Of a stretch of 64,000 nt of DNA, positions 9,820-18,550 are shown in pieces (positions within the stretch are counted from its first letter, which is position 1; every line of letters begins with the position of its first letter). A program made the translations under genes and the position numbers. Origin of the DNA: CAZXEU01 sp965207385 (GTDB lineage Bacteria; Bacteroidota; Rhodothermia; Rhodothermales; Bin80); assembly GCA_965207385.1 (NCBI GenBank), contig CBDBLZ010000020.1, positions 124,001 to 188,000 of the forward strand, in the 5' to 3' direction. The notes beneath the pieces were generated by a model. The model searched no databases. It was given only the letters and a program-made list of their open reading frames with translations, and was not told the DNA's origin.

Positions 9820-10151
9820 CGCCGGAAATCGTTAACAACGCCTCGGACCCCGCCCTCGCCGGCGAAGTCATCGCCTCCATAAAACAGGTGTACGATCCCG
9901 AAATTCCGGTAAACGTGTATGATCTGGGCCTGATCTACAAGATTCGCATCGAGCCGGACGACAGCGTGTACGTCACCATGACGCTCACCACGCCCAACTG
10001 TCCGGTGGCGGACAGCTTGCCGAACCAGGTAGAGTCCATTGTCATGCTCACCGACGGAGTCACGGATGCGCGCGTCGAGCTGACCTTCGATCCCCCCTTC
10101 ACTATTGACATGATGTCCGACGAGGCCAAACTGGAATTGGGAATGCTATAG
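9816..10151 (+). CDS. sufT: DUF59/MIP18-family SUF protein (SufT-like)
   Basis: This 111-residue single-domain protein has the hallmark D-P-E-I-P-V-N-V-Y-D-L-G-L-I-Y (about 28-42). It also has T-L-T-T-P-N-C-P, with the conserved Cys near 67, and the closing F-D-P-P-F. Members act late in Fe-S maturation. The ATG overlaps the sufS-sufE stop by 4 bases (ATGA), so translation is coupled. The next gene, a TonB receptor, starts 76 bases downstream on the same strand with no visible terminator between. Confidence 0.88.
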   Translation: MTPEIVNNASDPALAGEVIASIKQVYDPEIPVNVYDLGLIYKIRIEPDDSVYVTMTLTTPNCPVADSLPNQVESIVMLTDGVTDARVELTFDPPFTIDMMSDEAKLELGML

Positions 10152-10227
10152 CCTCAAAGCCTTGGGAGCACCCATTCAAGCAATTCACAAGAGCACTGCG
10201 GTTCGGAAGGCTAAAACGAGACCTGCC

Positions 10228-12456
10228 ATGGCCCGTGCTGTCGCACTGATCGCGCTGGTCCTGGCCGCGGCGAGCGCAAGTGCACAGACAGGAACCATCC
10301 GCGGGTTTGTCACCGATGCATCGGACGGCCAGGCCCTGCAGGGCGTAAACGTTGGCGTACTGGACGTTTCCGGCAGCCTGCGCGGAAGCATAACGGACGA
10401 CGACGGCTTTTTCATCATTCTTCGACTGCCTGCGGGCCGCTACATCCTTCGGGCCTCGTATATCGGCTATGAATCGGCCGTCGACACCTTGGACCTTGCG
10501 CCGGGGGACACGGAGCGGCTCTCGCTTGCCCTGGTGCCGGGCATCGCACTCGAGGAGCTCGTTGTGGAATCCGAGCGTGAAGGCGGTGCCATGGTTGCCG
10601 CCGGCCTGCAGACCGTGCGGCCACGCGACGTCGAGCTGGTGCCGGCGCCAGACGTGTCAGGCGACCTGGTTTCGTATCTCTCCACCATGCCCGGCGTGGT
10701 GTCCATCGGCGACCGGGGTGGCCAAGTATTCATTCGCGGCGGTGAGCCGTCCCACAACCTGGCCCTGCTGGATGGCATGTACATTTACCAGCCATTCCAT
10801 ATCCTCGGCTTCTACTCCGCCTTTTCCTCCGAAATCCTGCGCAACGCCGACATTTACGCTGGCGGTTTCAGCAGCAAGTTCGCCGGACGCATGTCGTCCG
10901 TGATCGATGTGCATACCCGCAACGGCAACAGCCAGGAGATGCGGAGGACGATTTCCCTGGCGCCCTTTGTCAGCATGGGCATCCTGGAGGGGCCGCTCAA
11001 GCGCGGCAGGATGTCCTACCTCTTCTCCGGCCGGGCTTCCACCGTCGAGCGCGTGGCCACCTCGTACATCGACCAGCCACTGCCGTACACATTCGGGGAC
11101 TTTTTCGGCAAGCTGCATACGGTCATTAACGAAAGCCATCAGGTATCTGCGAGTGCCATCCATACCTACGACCGTGGCACGCTTGAGCAGGACGTGGAAA
11201 ACGCGAACGAAATACGCTGGAACAATACCGCTTACGGCATCCGCTACCTCGTGGCACCACCGTCGCTGCCCATTCTGGGAGAGGTACTCTTCTCCATTTC
11301 ACGTCTGGACATGGAACTCGGACCACAGGATGAACCGGTCCGGACCTCGGGCATCGAGGGATTCAATCTTACGGTCAACGTCACCAATTTCGGGCAGCGC
11401 TCCCGGGTCGACTGGGGCTTTTATCTCCGCGCCCCGAGACTTACCGCACAGCTCGGAGGGCTTTACCAGAATGTTGACTTCACGAATGACCGGATCACAT
11501 CAACCGGTGGCTACTTCGAGCCCGAGGTGAATATCACGGAGTCCCTTCGGGCCCGGGCCGGTGTCGTGGTCCAGTTCCTCGGCGATCAGGGCCTGTTTCT
11601 TGAGCCGCGCATGCGCATCATATGGGAGCGCGGACCACACCAGTTCAGCGCCTCTGGCGGCTTGTACCGCCAGGAGGCTGTCGGCCTCAATGACCGCCGC
11701 GACGCCACAAACATTTTTACGGCATGGGCGGGAGCACCGACAGGAACGCTTCCCAATTCGATCCACGCCCTCGGCGGCTACCGCACGGCGCTAACGGACT
11801 GGCTCGCGCTGTCGGTGGAAGGCTTCTACAAGCGTCTGTGGAGTCTTTCGATCGCCGAATGGACGGCATTTCCCCGCTTCTCCGCGCGCCTGCAAGAAGC
11901 TTCCGGCCGGGCCTTCGGCGCCGATATCAGGCTGGAGATCCAGCGCCCTGCATACTACGGATTCATCAACTACGGCATCTCGTCCGTCGAGTACAATGCC
12001 ATGCAGGAGACTTTGCCCGTCTGGTTCGGCTCAAGCGAGGTGCGCTTCCGGCCGCCGCATGACCGGCGGCACCAGGTCAACGCCCTGACACGCTTTTCGC
12101 TTGGCGGCTTCGACGTGAGCCTTCGCTGGAATCTGGGCTCCGGGCTGCCCTACAGCCAGATCCGAGGCTTCGACGGATTCGTGCTGCTGGATGGCCCAGT
12201 CGACGTCTCCAGGGAGCCCGGACAGGCCCGTGTCATTTATGACCGGCCATTCGAGGGCATCCTTCCGGCGTACCATCGGCTCGATGTCAGCGTCTCCCGA
12301 GTTTTTCAGTACCGGGACGACTCCTGGGTGACCTTGCAGGCGGGCGTAATCAATGCCTACAACAGAGCCAATCTATTTTCCCTCGACACGTTCACGCTGC
12401 AGCGGAATGACCAGTTACCCGTCATTCCTACCGCGGGCATCAAATTCGAATTTTGA
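10228..12456 (+). CDS. TonB-dependent receptor with carboxypeptidase-regulatory-like domain (cassette 1)
   Basis: This outer-membrane active transporter is energised by TonB. From the ATG at 10228 it has a signal peptide (L-A-A-A-S-A-S-A-Q), a CarboxypepD_reg-like domain (G-T-I-R-G-F-V-T-D, about 25-105), a plug domain (G-D-R-G-G-Q-V-F-I-R-G-G-E-P-S-H-N), and a 22-strand-type barrel to a terminal Phe (742 residues). An in-frame start at 10162 would disrupt the signal peptide. It is followed by a DUF4249 gene sharing one base. A related cassette is at 32326-35516. The substrate is unknown; adjacency to the suf genes hints at iron. Confidence 0.9.
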   Translation: MARAVALIALVLAAASASAQTGTIRGFVTDASDGQALQGVNVGVLDVSGSLRGSITDDDGFFIILRLPAGRYILRASYIGYESAVDTLDLAPGDTERLSLALVPGIALEELVVESEREGGAMVAAGLQTVRPRDVELVPAPDVSGDLVSYLSTMPGVVSIGDRGGQVFIRGGEPSHNLALLDGMYIYQPFHILGFYSAFSSEILRNADIYAGGFSSKFAGRMSSVIDVHTRNGNSQEMRRTISLAPFVSMGILEGPLKRGRMSYLFSGRASTVERVATSYIDQPLPYTFGDFFGKLHTVINESHQVSASAIHTYDRGTLEQDVENANEIRWNNTAYGIRYLVAPPSLPILGEVLFSISRLDMELGPQDEPVRTSGIEGFNLTVNVTNFGQRSRVDWGFYLRAPRLTAQLGGLYQNVDFTNDRITSTGGYFEPEVNITESLRARAGVVVQFLGDQGLFLEPRMRIIWERGPHQFSASGGLYRQEAVGLNDRRDATNIFTAWAGAPTGTLPNSIHALGGYRTALTDWLALSVEGFYKRLWSLSIAEWTAFPRFSARLQEASGRAFGADIRLEIQRPAYYGFINYGISSVEYNAMQETLPVWFGSSEVRFRPPHDRRHQVNALTRFSLGGFDVSLRWNLGSGLPYSQIRGFDGFVLLDGPVDVSREPGQARVIYDRPFEGILPAYHRLDVSVSRVFQYRDDSWVTLQAGVINAYNRANLFSLDTFTLQRNDQLPVIPTAGIKFEF

Positions 12457-13466
12457 TGAAGAGCCCGGAACACTGCCGCAGAATGATCCGCTCGCTGGTG
12501 CCTGGAATCGGCCTTGTGACCTGCCTCGTGATGCTAGGCGGCTGCGATCAGGCCATCGAACCCGTGGTCGGGGATGAGCGCCCGTTTACGATCTGGGGTT
12601 ACCTTGACGCACATGCTGACACGCAGCGCGTGCGCGTATTCTCCATAGAGTCTCGCCTGGGCATAGACCGCAGCGGTCCCATTGACGCGGCCGTGTTTTC
12701 GACGGATCTGGGTACGGGAGAGCGCAGGGAGTGGACGGATGCCGAAATCACCTTCGCAGACAGCAGCGTCGGGCACGTCTTCTGGTCGGATTTTCGGGCT
12801 GAGTACGAGCGCAGTTACCGGCTGGAGGTGCGGCGCTCGGACGGCGAAGCGACCTCGGCGGAAGTAACCATCCCGCCGCCGGTCGAAGTGGAGCTGGTAG
12901 GCGAGAGAGACCGCGTAGTCATCCCGGCCCTCATCCACGGCAAGCCGCCGAATCTGGTAGATGTATCGGTGATCTACGACGCCATCACGCTGCCTCCGGC
13001 CAATCCCTGGCCGCCGGGCACTTCCCCTCCGCCACCGGTGCTGCTGAAAGTTGCCGTGCCTTATTCGGGTGAGCAGGAGCCGACAGAGGACGGATGGCGC
13101 TACGACATCAACCTGCGCCGCGACTTTGCGGTGGTCCAGGAAGAATTCGCAATCAACTGCCTGCGCGATGACCTCATCGCCCTGAGGCGAATCGATTTTC
13201 GCTTCCTCGCAGCCGACAGCCAGTGGGATCCGCCGGGAGGTTCGTTCGATCCCAATCTGCTGATCGAGCCCGGCACGTTTTCCAATGTCGATAACGGCCT
13301 GGGCTACTTCGGAGGCGGCTATACCGTCTCCACGCGATGGATCCCGAGCGATGTCATCCTGCGGACCGTAGGGTACCGAACTTCCGGTCCATGCCCTCTT
13401 TCTCCCCAGAACATCCCCGACTGTCAGCTGCCACCTGAGCCCTGCCTGCGGGATCCCGGCGGCTGA
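12456..13466 (+). CDS. DUF4249 lipoprotein (cassette 1)
   Basis: The product has about 336 residues, a signal peptide and lipobox V-M-L-G-G-C, then the DUF4249 fold: F-T-I-W-G-Y-L-D, the S-Y-R-L-E-V-R-R-S-D-G strand, T-I-P-P-P-V-E-V-E, and I-E-P-G-T-F-S-N-V-D-N-G-L-G-Y-F-G-G-G-Y near the C-terminus. DUF4249 proteins are Bacteroidota lipoproteins routinely encoded after a TonB receptor and are presumed accessory ligand-binding partners. The ATG shares its first base with the receptor stop; a TTG one codon earlier is also possible. The Cys- and Pro-rich C-terminal tail is not seen in the copy at 34578. Confidence 0.88.
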   Translation: MKSPEHCRRMIRSLVPGIGLVTCLVMLGGCDQAIEPVVGDERPFTIWGYLDAHADTQRVRVFSIESRLGIDRSGPIDAAVFSTDLGTGERREWTDAEITFADSSVGHVFWSDFRAEYERSYRLEVRRSDGEATSAEVTIPPPVEVELVGERDRVVIPALIHGKPPNLVDVSVIYDAITLPPANPWPPGTSPPPPVLLKVAVPYSGEQEPTEDGWRYDINLRRDFAVVQEEFAINCLRDDLIALRRIDFRFLAADSQWDPPGGSFDPNLLIEPGTFSNVDNGLGYFGGGYTVSTRWIPSDVILRTVGYRTSGPCPLSPQNIPDCQLPPEPCLRDPGG

Positions 13467-14163
13467 ACGGGGCCGTAGTCGTCCTGCAGCGGCCAGGCAA
13501 GCGCTCGCCAGGAGCCATGCTGGCCGGGTATCAGATCTGCGCGAATTTACCCTTAGCTGTGAATTCAGGTACGGGCTCACCTGGAAAGGGCAGTGCCGCT
13601 AGCTGTTCGACCAGTCTGTCCCGGTATTCCGCCGGTATCCTATGCAGCCGCAGACACGCTCTGTTGTCAATTCGGAGCGTTGCCAAGTCATATTGACCAT
13701 GGAGTTGCTCCACCTGGGCCGTTGACGCATCTACGCCTGCGTATACTTGGCCAACTTGTTGTGGCCCCTCTGAATGTCCGCTTTCCTGTCACCTCCCCAT
13801 CGCCGCGCCGGTGCTATCCTAATTGACGCATCCCTTGAATTGCCAGATCCTAAAGCAGCCCCGCCCTGGTGTTTCAGAGCCGGCAACTTGCGGGAATGAA
13901 GCGGCAGGTCACGGCACTGGCTCGGGCGGTGGGTTGCCAGAGACTTGATGAATCAGCCGCTCATTGTGCCTTGCAGGGTAGGCAGCAGGCGGACTGTCAG
14001 GGCGATCCTGTAATGCCGCGGACGAAAGACCACATCGGAGGGCCCTGGAGGCCCGCAGCCGGGCGTCCAACCAGACCATTCATGGCGGAAACCAATCAGC
14101 CGGAACCCGCCTGATCCATCCCGTAAGATCGGGTTATCCCAACAGATACCACTCTCGGATTCA
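13467..14163. other. Intergenic stretch, no convincing gene
   Basis: No family match is seen. On the minus strand an open frame from about 13760 down to 13531 reads G-Q-V-Y-A-G-V-D-A-S-T, then L-R-L-H-R-I-P-A-E-Y-R-D-R-L-V-E-Q-L. It contains a GTG at 13713 for 60 residues but has no recognised domain or good ribosome-binding site. It could be a remnant gene. The rest shows no protein-like frame; about 60 bases before 14164 are likely leader for the decarboxylase. Confidence 0.4.
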
Positions 14164-15612
14164 ATGCCTGACCAGAATAGCTACCACATGTCGCCCGATG
14201 AATTCCGCCGGCACGGCAGGGAAGTGATCGACTGGATCGCCGACTACCACGAAAACGTCGCCCGTTATCCCGTTCTCTCGCGCGTCAGACCCGGCGAGAT
14301 TGCCGACTCCCTGGGCACTGAGGTGCCGGCCAAGGGAGAGGATTTCGCCGCCATGTTCCGGGACATCACGGAGCGGATCCTTCCTGGTATCACGCACTGG
14401 CAATCGCCCGGATTCCACGCCTATTTCCCGAGCAACATATCCGGACCCGCCATCCTGGGCGAGCTGCTTTCCGCCGGTCTCGGGGTGCAGGGCATGCTCT
14501 GGTCGACAAGTCCCGCCTGCACCGAGGTCGAGACCCGGGTGCTTGACATGCTGGTCGGCCTCCTGGGCCTTCCGGAAGCGTTTCGATCCACCGGCAGCGG
14601 CGGCGGCGTCATCCAGGATACTGCTTCGAGCGCCGTTTTGTGCGCCTTGATCGCGGCGCGGGAAAGGGATTCGCGGTTCCATACCAACCGGGAAGGCTGC
14701 GACGGCACACAGGTCGCCTATTGCTCTACTCAGGCGCACTCGTCGCTGGAAAAGGCCATGGGCATCGCTGGTCTCGGCCGCGCAAAACTGCGGCTGATCG
14801 CGGTGGACGAGAATTTCGCTCTTGATGCGGCCAAGCTTGCGGCGCAGGTCAAGGCCGACAGAGCCAGCGGCCTGCGGCCCATTTTCGCCTGCGCAACGAT
14901 GGGCACAACCTCTTCCAATGCGATGGACCCGGTTGCCGCCATCGGCAAGATCTGTCGTGCGGAGGGCCTATGGTTTCACGTGGACGCCGCCATGTCGGGC
15001 ACGGCAGCAATCTGTCCCGAATACCGTTATCTGCACGAGGGCATCGAATACGCCGACAGCTACTGCTTCAATCCGCACAAGTGGATGTTCACGAACTTCG
15101 ATTGCAGCTGCTTCTGGGTGGCCGACCGCGCGGCGCTGATCGGCGCGCTGTCCATCTTGCCTGAATACCTGGTGAACAAAGCGACCAGCAGCGGCACCGT
15201 CTTCGACTACAGGGACTGGCAAGTGCCGCTGGGCCGCCGCTTTCGGGCATTGAAGCTCTGGTTCGTACTGCGCTACTACGGTGCCGAGGGTCTGCGGCAC
15301 CACATCCGACGGCACATCGAGCTGGCCCGGCGATTGGCGGACTGGATCGAAGCCGAACGGCACTTCGAAATCATGGCCCCGGCACCGCTCAACCTGGTCT
15401 GTTTTCGCCACCGGGGCAGCGACGAATTGAATGAGCGCATACTGAATGAGACCAACGGCGGCGGCGAGATCTTCCTCACCCACACCAGGCTGAACGGTCG
15501 CTTCGTCTTGCGGCTGTGCATCGGCCAGGCCCGCACGGACGCGGAACATGTCGAAAGGGCTTGGAACCTCATTGTCGCAACAGCACAACGATTGCGCCAG
15601 AGCGAAGCGTAA
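14164..15612 (+). CDS. Pyridoxal-dependent aromatic L-amino-acid decarboxylase family protein
   Basis: This is a group II PLP decarboxylase of 482 residues, normal for the aromatic amino-acid (DOPA/tryptophan/tyrosine/phenylalanine) branch. It converts an amino acid to its amine and CO2. Seen: the N-terminal R-R-H-G-R-E-V-I-D-W-I-A-D-Y, substrate-loop H-W-Q-S-P-G-F-H-A-Y-F-P (78-89), the cofactor-stacking A-H-S-S with His192, D274 in F-H-V-D-A-A, and Schiff-base Lys306 in N-P-H-K-W. The exact substrate cannot be read from the sequence. It stands alone, flanked by a 700-base gap and a convergent operon. Confidence 0.9.
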   Translation: MPDQNSYHMSPDEFRRHGREVIDWIADYHENVARYPVLSRVRPGEIADSLGTEVPAKGEDFAAMFRDITERILPGITHWQSPGFHAYFPSNISGPAILGELLSAGLGVQGMLWSTSPACTEVETRVLDMLVGLLGLPEAFRSTGSGGGVIQDTASSAVLCALIAARERDSRFHTNREGCDGTQVAYCSTQAHSSLEKAMGIAGLGRAKLRLIAVDENFALDAAKLAAQVKADRASGLRPIFACATMGTTSSNAMDPVAAIGKICRAEGLWFHVDAAMSGTAAICPEYRYLHEGIEYADSYCFNPHKWMFTNFDCSCFWVADRAALIGALSILPEYLVNKATSSGTVFDYRDWQVPLGRRFRALKLWFVLRYYGAEGLRHHIRRHIELARRLADWIEAERHFEIMAPAPLNLVCFRHRGSDELNERILNETNGGGEIFLTHTRLNGRFVLRLCIGQARTDAEHVERAWNLIVATAQRLRQSEA

Positions 15613-15721
15613 GGACGGCCAGATCCCGGCCCGACCCAAGAGACGCCGCCACGAGGACCGGCAATCCCGCTGGCCGGCGGGCACGTCAATCTGCACCGAA
15701 TGCCTCCGGCACCGGTCCCCA

Positions 15722-16282
15722 TTACCGGTCGTACGCTACACCAAGCCTATCAGTGGCTTCGCTAGGGCATCCGGTCCACTCCGTGACATAGACGTTGCCC
15801 ATATACCGAAGGTCCTCCACTCCCATCCTGCTGCTGAAAAAGCCTGCAGCCACCAGGTCTCGAAGCAGACTGAAGAACGCCACGCCCTGACTCACATCAG
15901 ACGCCGCCGCTTCCGGGTAGGCAATCTCATCCAGCAGGCTGTGCTGCCTAGCGGCATCCAGATCCACAAACAGGTTATCGAAGCGGCGACGGGCATGGGC
16001 ATCTAGCCAGGCCAGGCCGCCACGCATGGGCACTTGCAGCCCGGGCCGGTCCGTCATCACAAAATCAATGTACTCCGGCACTCCAGCCTCGGAGGCGCTG
16101 CCGGAGCGCTCATCCGCCGGCAAAACGAGATCTGCCACTACGCGCACGGTCGCATATTCGTGCTCGGTGAAGAAGGCGGGCTCGCGCGTGGCTGCCTCGC
16201 CGGTACGCGTGGGGCGGGCAAACGACACACCCGGCGCAAGCGAGGCCGTGGCCAGCAGGCGGAGGCTTGTTCTGCGATCCAT
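15722..16282 (-). CDS. Gluconate 2-dehydrogenase subunit 3-like protein
   Basis: This 186-residue small subunit partners a GMC-type membrane or periplasmic dehydrogenase. The N-terminus M-D-R-R-T-S-L-R-L-L-A-T-A-S is Tat-like. The family core shows F-F-T-E-H-E-Y-A-T-V-R-V-V-A-D-L-V-L-P-A-D (residues about 38-58), the G-V-P-E-Y-I-D-F segment and the F-F-S-L-L-R-D-L motif. Its start shares one base with the GMC oxidoreductase stop, so the two are translationally coupled and likely form a complex. Tat export of this subunit could carry its cofactor-loaded partner across. Confidence 0.86.
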   Translation of the reverse strand: MDRRTSLRLLATASLAPGVSFARPTRTGEAATREPAFFTEHEYATVRVVADLVLPADERSGSASEAGVPEYIDFVMTDRPGLQVPMRGGLAWLDAHARRRFDNLFVDLDAARQHSLLDEIAYPEAAASDVSQGVAFFSLLRDLVAAGFFSSRMGVEDLRYMGNVYVTEWTGCPSEATDRLGVAYDR

Positions 16283-18015
16283 CAGAGATTTCCCTTGTTT
16301 CGTTCTGCCACGATGAAGTCCGCCGTGCGCCAGGCCAGCGCGAGAATGGTCCACGTGACGTTCTTGTGGGCCTGAGACACCAGGGGGCCTGCGTCTGCCA
16401 CAAAGAGGTTCTTCACGTCGTGTGCCTGGCAGTACGCATTCAGGACGCTGCTGCGCCGGTCGCCGCCCATGCGGGTAGTGCCGCCCTCGTGAATAATGCG
16501 GCCGGGCGGCAGGATGCCGTAGCCCTCTTCGCGGGATGGCATTTCGTCCAGCAACTCCCCTCCCATCTCGACAACCATGCTCCGCATGGTCTCCTGCATG
16601 TGCTTTACCTGCGCATACTCCTGATCGCTCCACCTGACACTAAAGCGCAAGACAGGTATGCCGTACTTGTCCACAACCTGCGGATCGATTTCACAGCGGT
16701 TTTCTCGGCGGGCGATCATTTCGCCACGGCCGGAAAAGCCAAGCACCGCGCCGTACAGCCTGCGGTAGTCCTCCTTGAGCTGCACGCCGTAGCCCCCGCC
16801 TCCTCGCGGCCGCAAGTCTCCGGATGCGCCGCTTTGCCAGCGGTTCAGCCGCTCGATACCTCCCATGAAGTTGTAGTCCGGCATATGGCGCCCGCCCCAC
16901 GGCTCAATGTGGTAGCCGCGGGCAAAGTCGAGCCTCTTACCATCAAGCCACCAAGGAATGTACACATGCATGCCGCCGACGCCGTCGTCGTTGTGCGCAG
17001 GCATGTCCATGAGCTGCGGAAACAGGCCCTGCACGGTAGTGCCCGTCGAATCCGTGATATACCTGCCGACGGTGTCGCTGTCGTTGGCAAGACCGTTCGG
17101 GTGGCGCCGTGATTTCGAGTTGAGCAGCAGGCGGGCAGATTCACAGGCACTGGCCGCGAGCACCACGATGCGGGCCCGGACCTGGTATTCCCGCATGTCA
17201 TTCTTGTTCACGTAGGAGACACCCGTGGCGAGCCCGTTTTCGTCTGTCAGCACTTCCCGCGCCATCGAAAACGGCATCACCGTCAGGTTGCCGGTACCCT
17301 CAGCCGGCCTGATAAGCACGGAAGGGGAAGAAAAATTGGAATTGGTGGTGCAGCCGCGTCCGCACTGCCCGCAGTAGTGGCAGGCTGGCCGACCGTTGTG
17401 CTCACGTGTGAGTATCGACAGGCGCGAAGCGATGCAAGGGATTCCCATGCGGTCGCAGGCCCGCTTGATCAACAGCTCGTAGCAGCGCGGTTTGGGCGGG
17501 GGAAGGAAAATCCCGTCCGGCTCGTTTCTCATGCCTTCGTGGCTTCCGAAAACGCCCACCAAACGCTCCACACGGTCATAGTACGGGCTTATGTCCTCGT
17601 AGCCGATGGGCCAGTCGTCTCCCAGGCCATCAATACTGCGCCTTCTGAAGTCATCCGGACCGAATCGGAGCGAAATGCGTCCCCAGTGGTTCGTCCTGCC
17701 GCCCAGGTTGCGGGCGCGAAACCAGTCCCACTCCGTGCCGCTAACGTGGGTATATGGCTCCCCGTCTATGGTCCATCCGCCGATCGTGCCGTCGAATTCC
17801 CCCCAGTGCTTTTCCGGCGTCGGACCGCCGCGGCGCGGCGAGTCATAGTTCCACTGAAACATCTTGCTGTGCGTCTCGGCGTACCACAAGGGGCCCGCTT
17901 CCAGGAGCGCCACCTTTGCGCCTGCCTCCGCAAGCACCTTGGCCACCATGCCTCCGCCGGCGCCGGAGCCCACAATACAAACATCAAATTCCTGCCTGCT
18001 AATGACGCTGGGCAT
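16282..18015 (-). CDS. GMC-family FAD oxidoreductase (sugar/alcohol dehydrogenase)
   Basis: This 577-residue flavoenzyme has the N-terminal FAD-binding V-G-S-G-A-G-G-G (about 15-22), the E-A-G-P-L-W strand end, and the GMC substrate domain with a C-terminal H-x-G-G-T-T-R-M-G and N-V-T-W-T-I-L-A. A cysteine cluster C212, C215, C218 and C222 (C-H-Y-C-G-Q-C-G-R-G-C) could bind a metal or Fe-S centre. With the coupled subunit-3 gene it resembles gluconate/glucoside dehydrogenases that oxidise a sugar hydroxyl and pass electrons to a respiratory carrier. It lacks its own Tat signal. 3-Keto-sugar formation is a plausible but unproven activity. Confidence 0.9.
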   Translation of the reverse strand: MPSVISRQEFDVCIVGSGAGGGMVAKVLAEAGAKVALLEAGPLWYAETHSKMFQWNYDSPRRGGPTPEKHWGEFDGTIGGWTIDGEPYTHVSGTEWDWFRARNLGGRTNHWGRISLRFGPDDFRRRSIDGLGDDWPIGYEDISPYYDRVERLVGVFGSHEGMRNEPDGIFLPPPKPRCYELLIKRACDRMGIPCIASRLSILTREHNGRPACHYCGQCGRGCTTNSNFSSPSVLIRPAEGTGNLTVMPFSMAREVLTDENGLATGVSYVNKNDMREYQVRARIVVLAASACESARLLLNSKSRRHPNGLANDSDTVGRYITDSTGTTVQGLFPQLMDMPAHNDDGVGGMHVYIPWWLDGKRLDFARGYHIEPWGGRHMPDYNFMGGIERLNRWQSGASGDLRPRGGGGYGVQLKEDYRRLYGAVLGFSGRGEMIARRENRCEIDPQVVDKYGIPVLRFSVRWSDQEYAQVKHMQETMRSMVVEMGGELLDEMPSREEGYGILPPGRIIHEGGTTRMGGDRRSSVLNAYCQAHDVKNLFVADAGPLVSQAHKNVTWTILALAWRTADFIVAERNKGNL

Positions 18016-18340
18016 CGAATTCCCGGATCAGTATGGAACGCTGCCGCCGGAGCTCGGCGCCAGGCGCCCCCATATTAATGAACTTGGCACACTCTGTTGG
18101 CCAGGCTGAGACCGGCGACGACGGCAACGTCCCATTCTACCAAAACCGGGAGGCATTCAGTAGGCACTGGCGATGTGCCAGGAAACTCACCGCCTTAGCG
18201 GATCCACACGCCTTATGACCTGCGCACAAGTGGCCCGGAGTGCCACTTGGTGAATATTCTGCAGAGGCTCCACAGTTGTTTGGCCCGGTCATATCTTCTG
18301 TGGCTCTTTCAACACCCAATCAGTACAGAGGCAGATCAAC
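18016..18340. other. Divergent intergenic region upstream of the cold-shock gene
   Basis: This region separates the divergent GMC and cold-shock genes and holds no protein-like frame. It contains an 8-bp inverted repeat (separate entry) and, 50-60 bases before the cold-shock ATG, an AT-rich CATATCTTCTG stretch that may be a -7 box. A long 5' leader, usual for cold-shock mRNAs, would fit. Confidence 0.4.
18227..18249. promoter_or_regulatory. Inverted repeat upstream of the cold-shock gene
   Basis: CAAGTGGC and GCCACTTG are perfect 8-base complements separated by 7 bases (ccggagt), about 92 bases before the cold-shock start. This could be an operator, or a hairpin in the leader if transcription starts upstream of it. 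Confidence 0.35.
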
Positions 18341-18550
18341 ATGGAAGGTCGTGAAACAGGCCGGGTAAAGTGGTTTAACCCGGAGAAAGGCTATGGCTTC
18401 ATCGAACGTGACAGCGGCAGCGATGTATTCGTGCATCATTCGGAGATTCGCGTAGACGGATTTCGCACGCTGGAAGAGAATCAGCGTGTAGAGTTTACCG
18501 TAACCAAAGGCCAGAAGGGCTTTCAAGCCCAGGACGTAGACCTGATCTAG
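18341..18550 (+). CDS. Cold-shock protein (CspA family)
   Basis: This 69-residue single cold-shock domain binds single-stranded RNA and DNA and acts as an RNA chaperone. RNP1 (K-G-Y-G-F-I-E, residues 16-22) and RNP2 (D-V-F-V-H-H-S, 28-34) are intact, and the N-terminal G-R-V-K-W-F-N-P strand is canonical. An AGAGGCAG purine stretch about 7 bases before the ATG is the likely ribosome-binding site. It is a stand-alone gene with long non-coding flanks on both sides. Confidence 0.95.
   Translation: MEGRETGRVKWFNPEKGYGFIERDSGSDVFVHHSEIRVDGFRTLEENQRVEFTVTKGQKGFQAQDVDLI

Noticed and set aside
10228..13466. SusC/SusD-type glycan uptake pair
   Set aside because: The partner protein is DUF4249, not SusD, and no glycoside hydrolase is adjacent.
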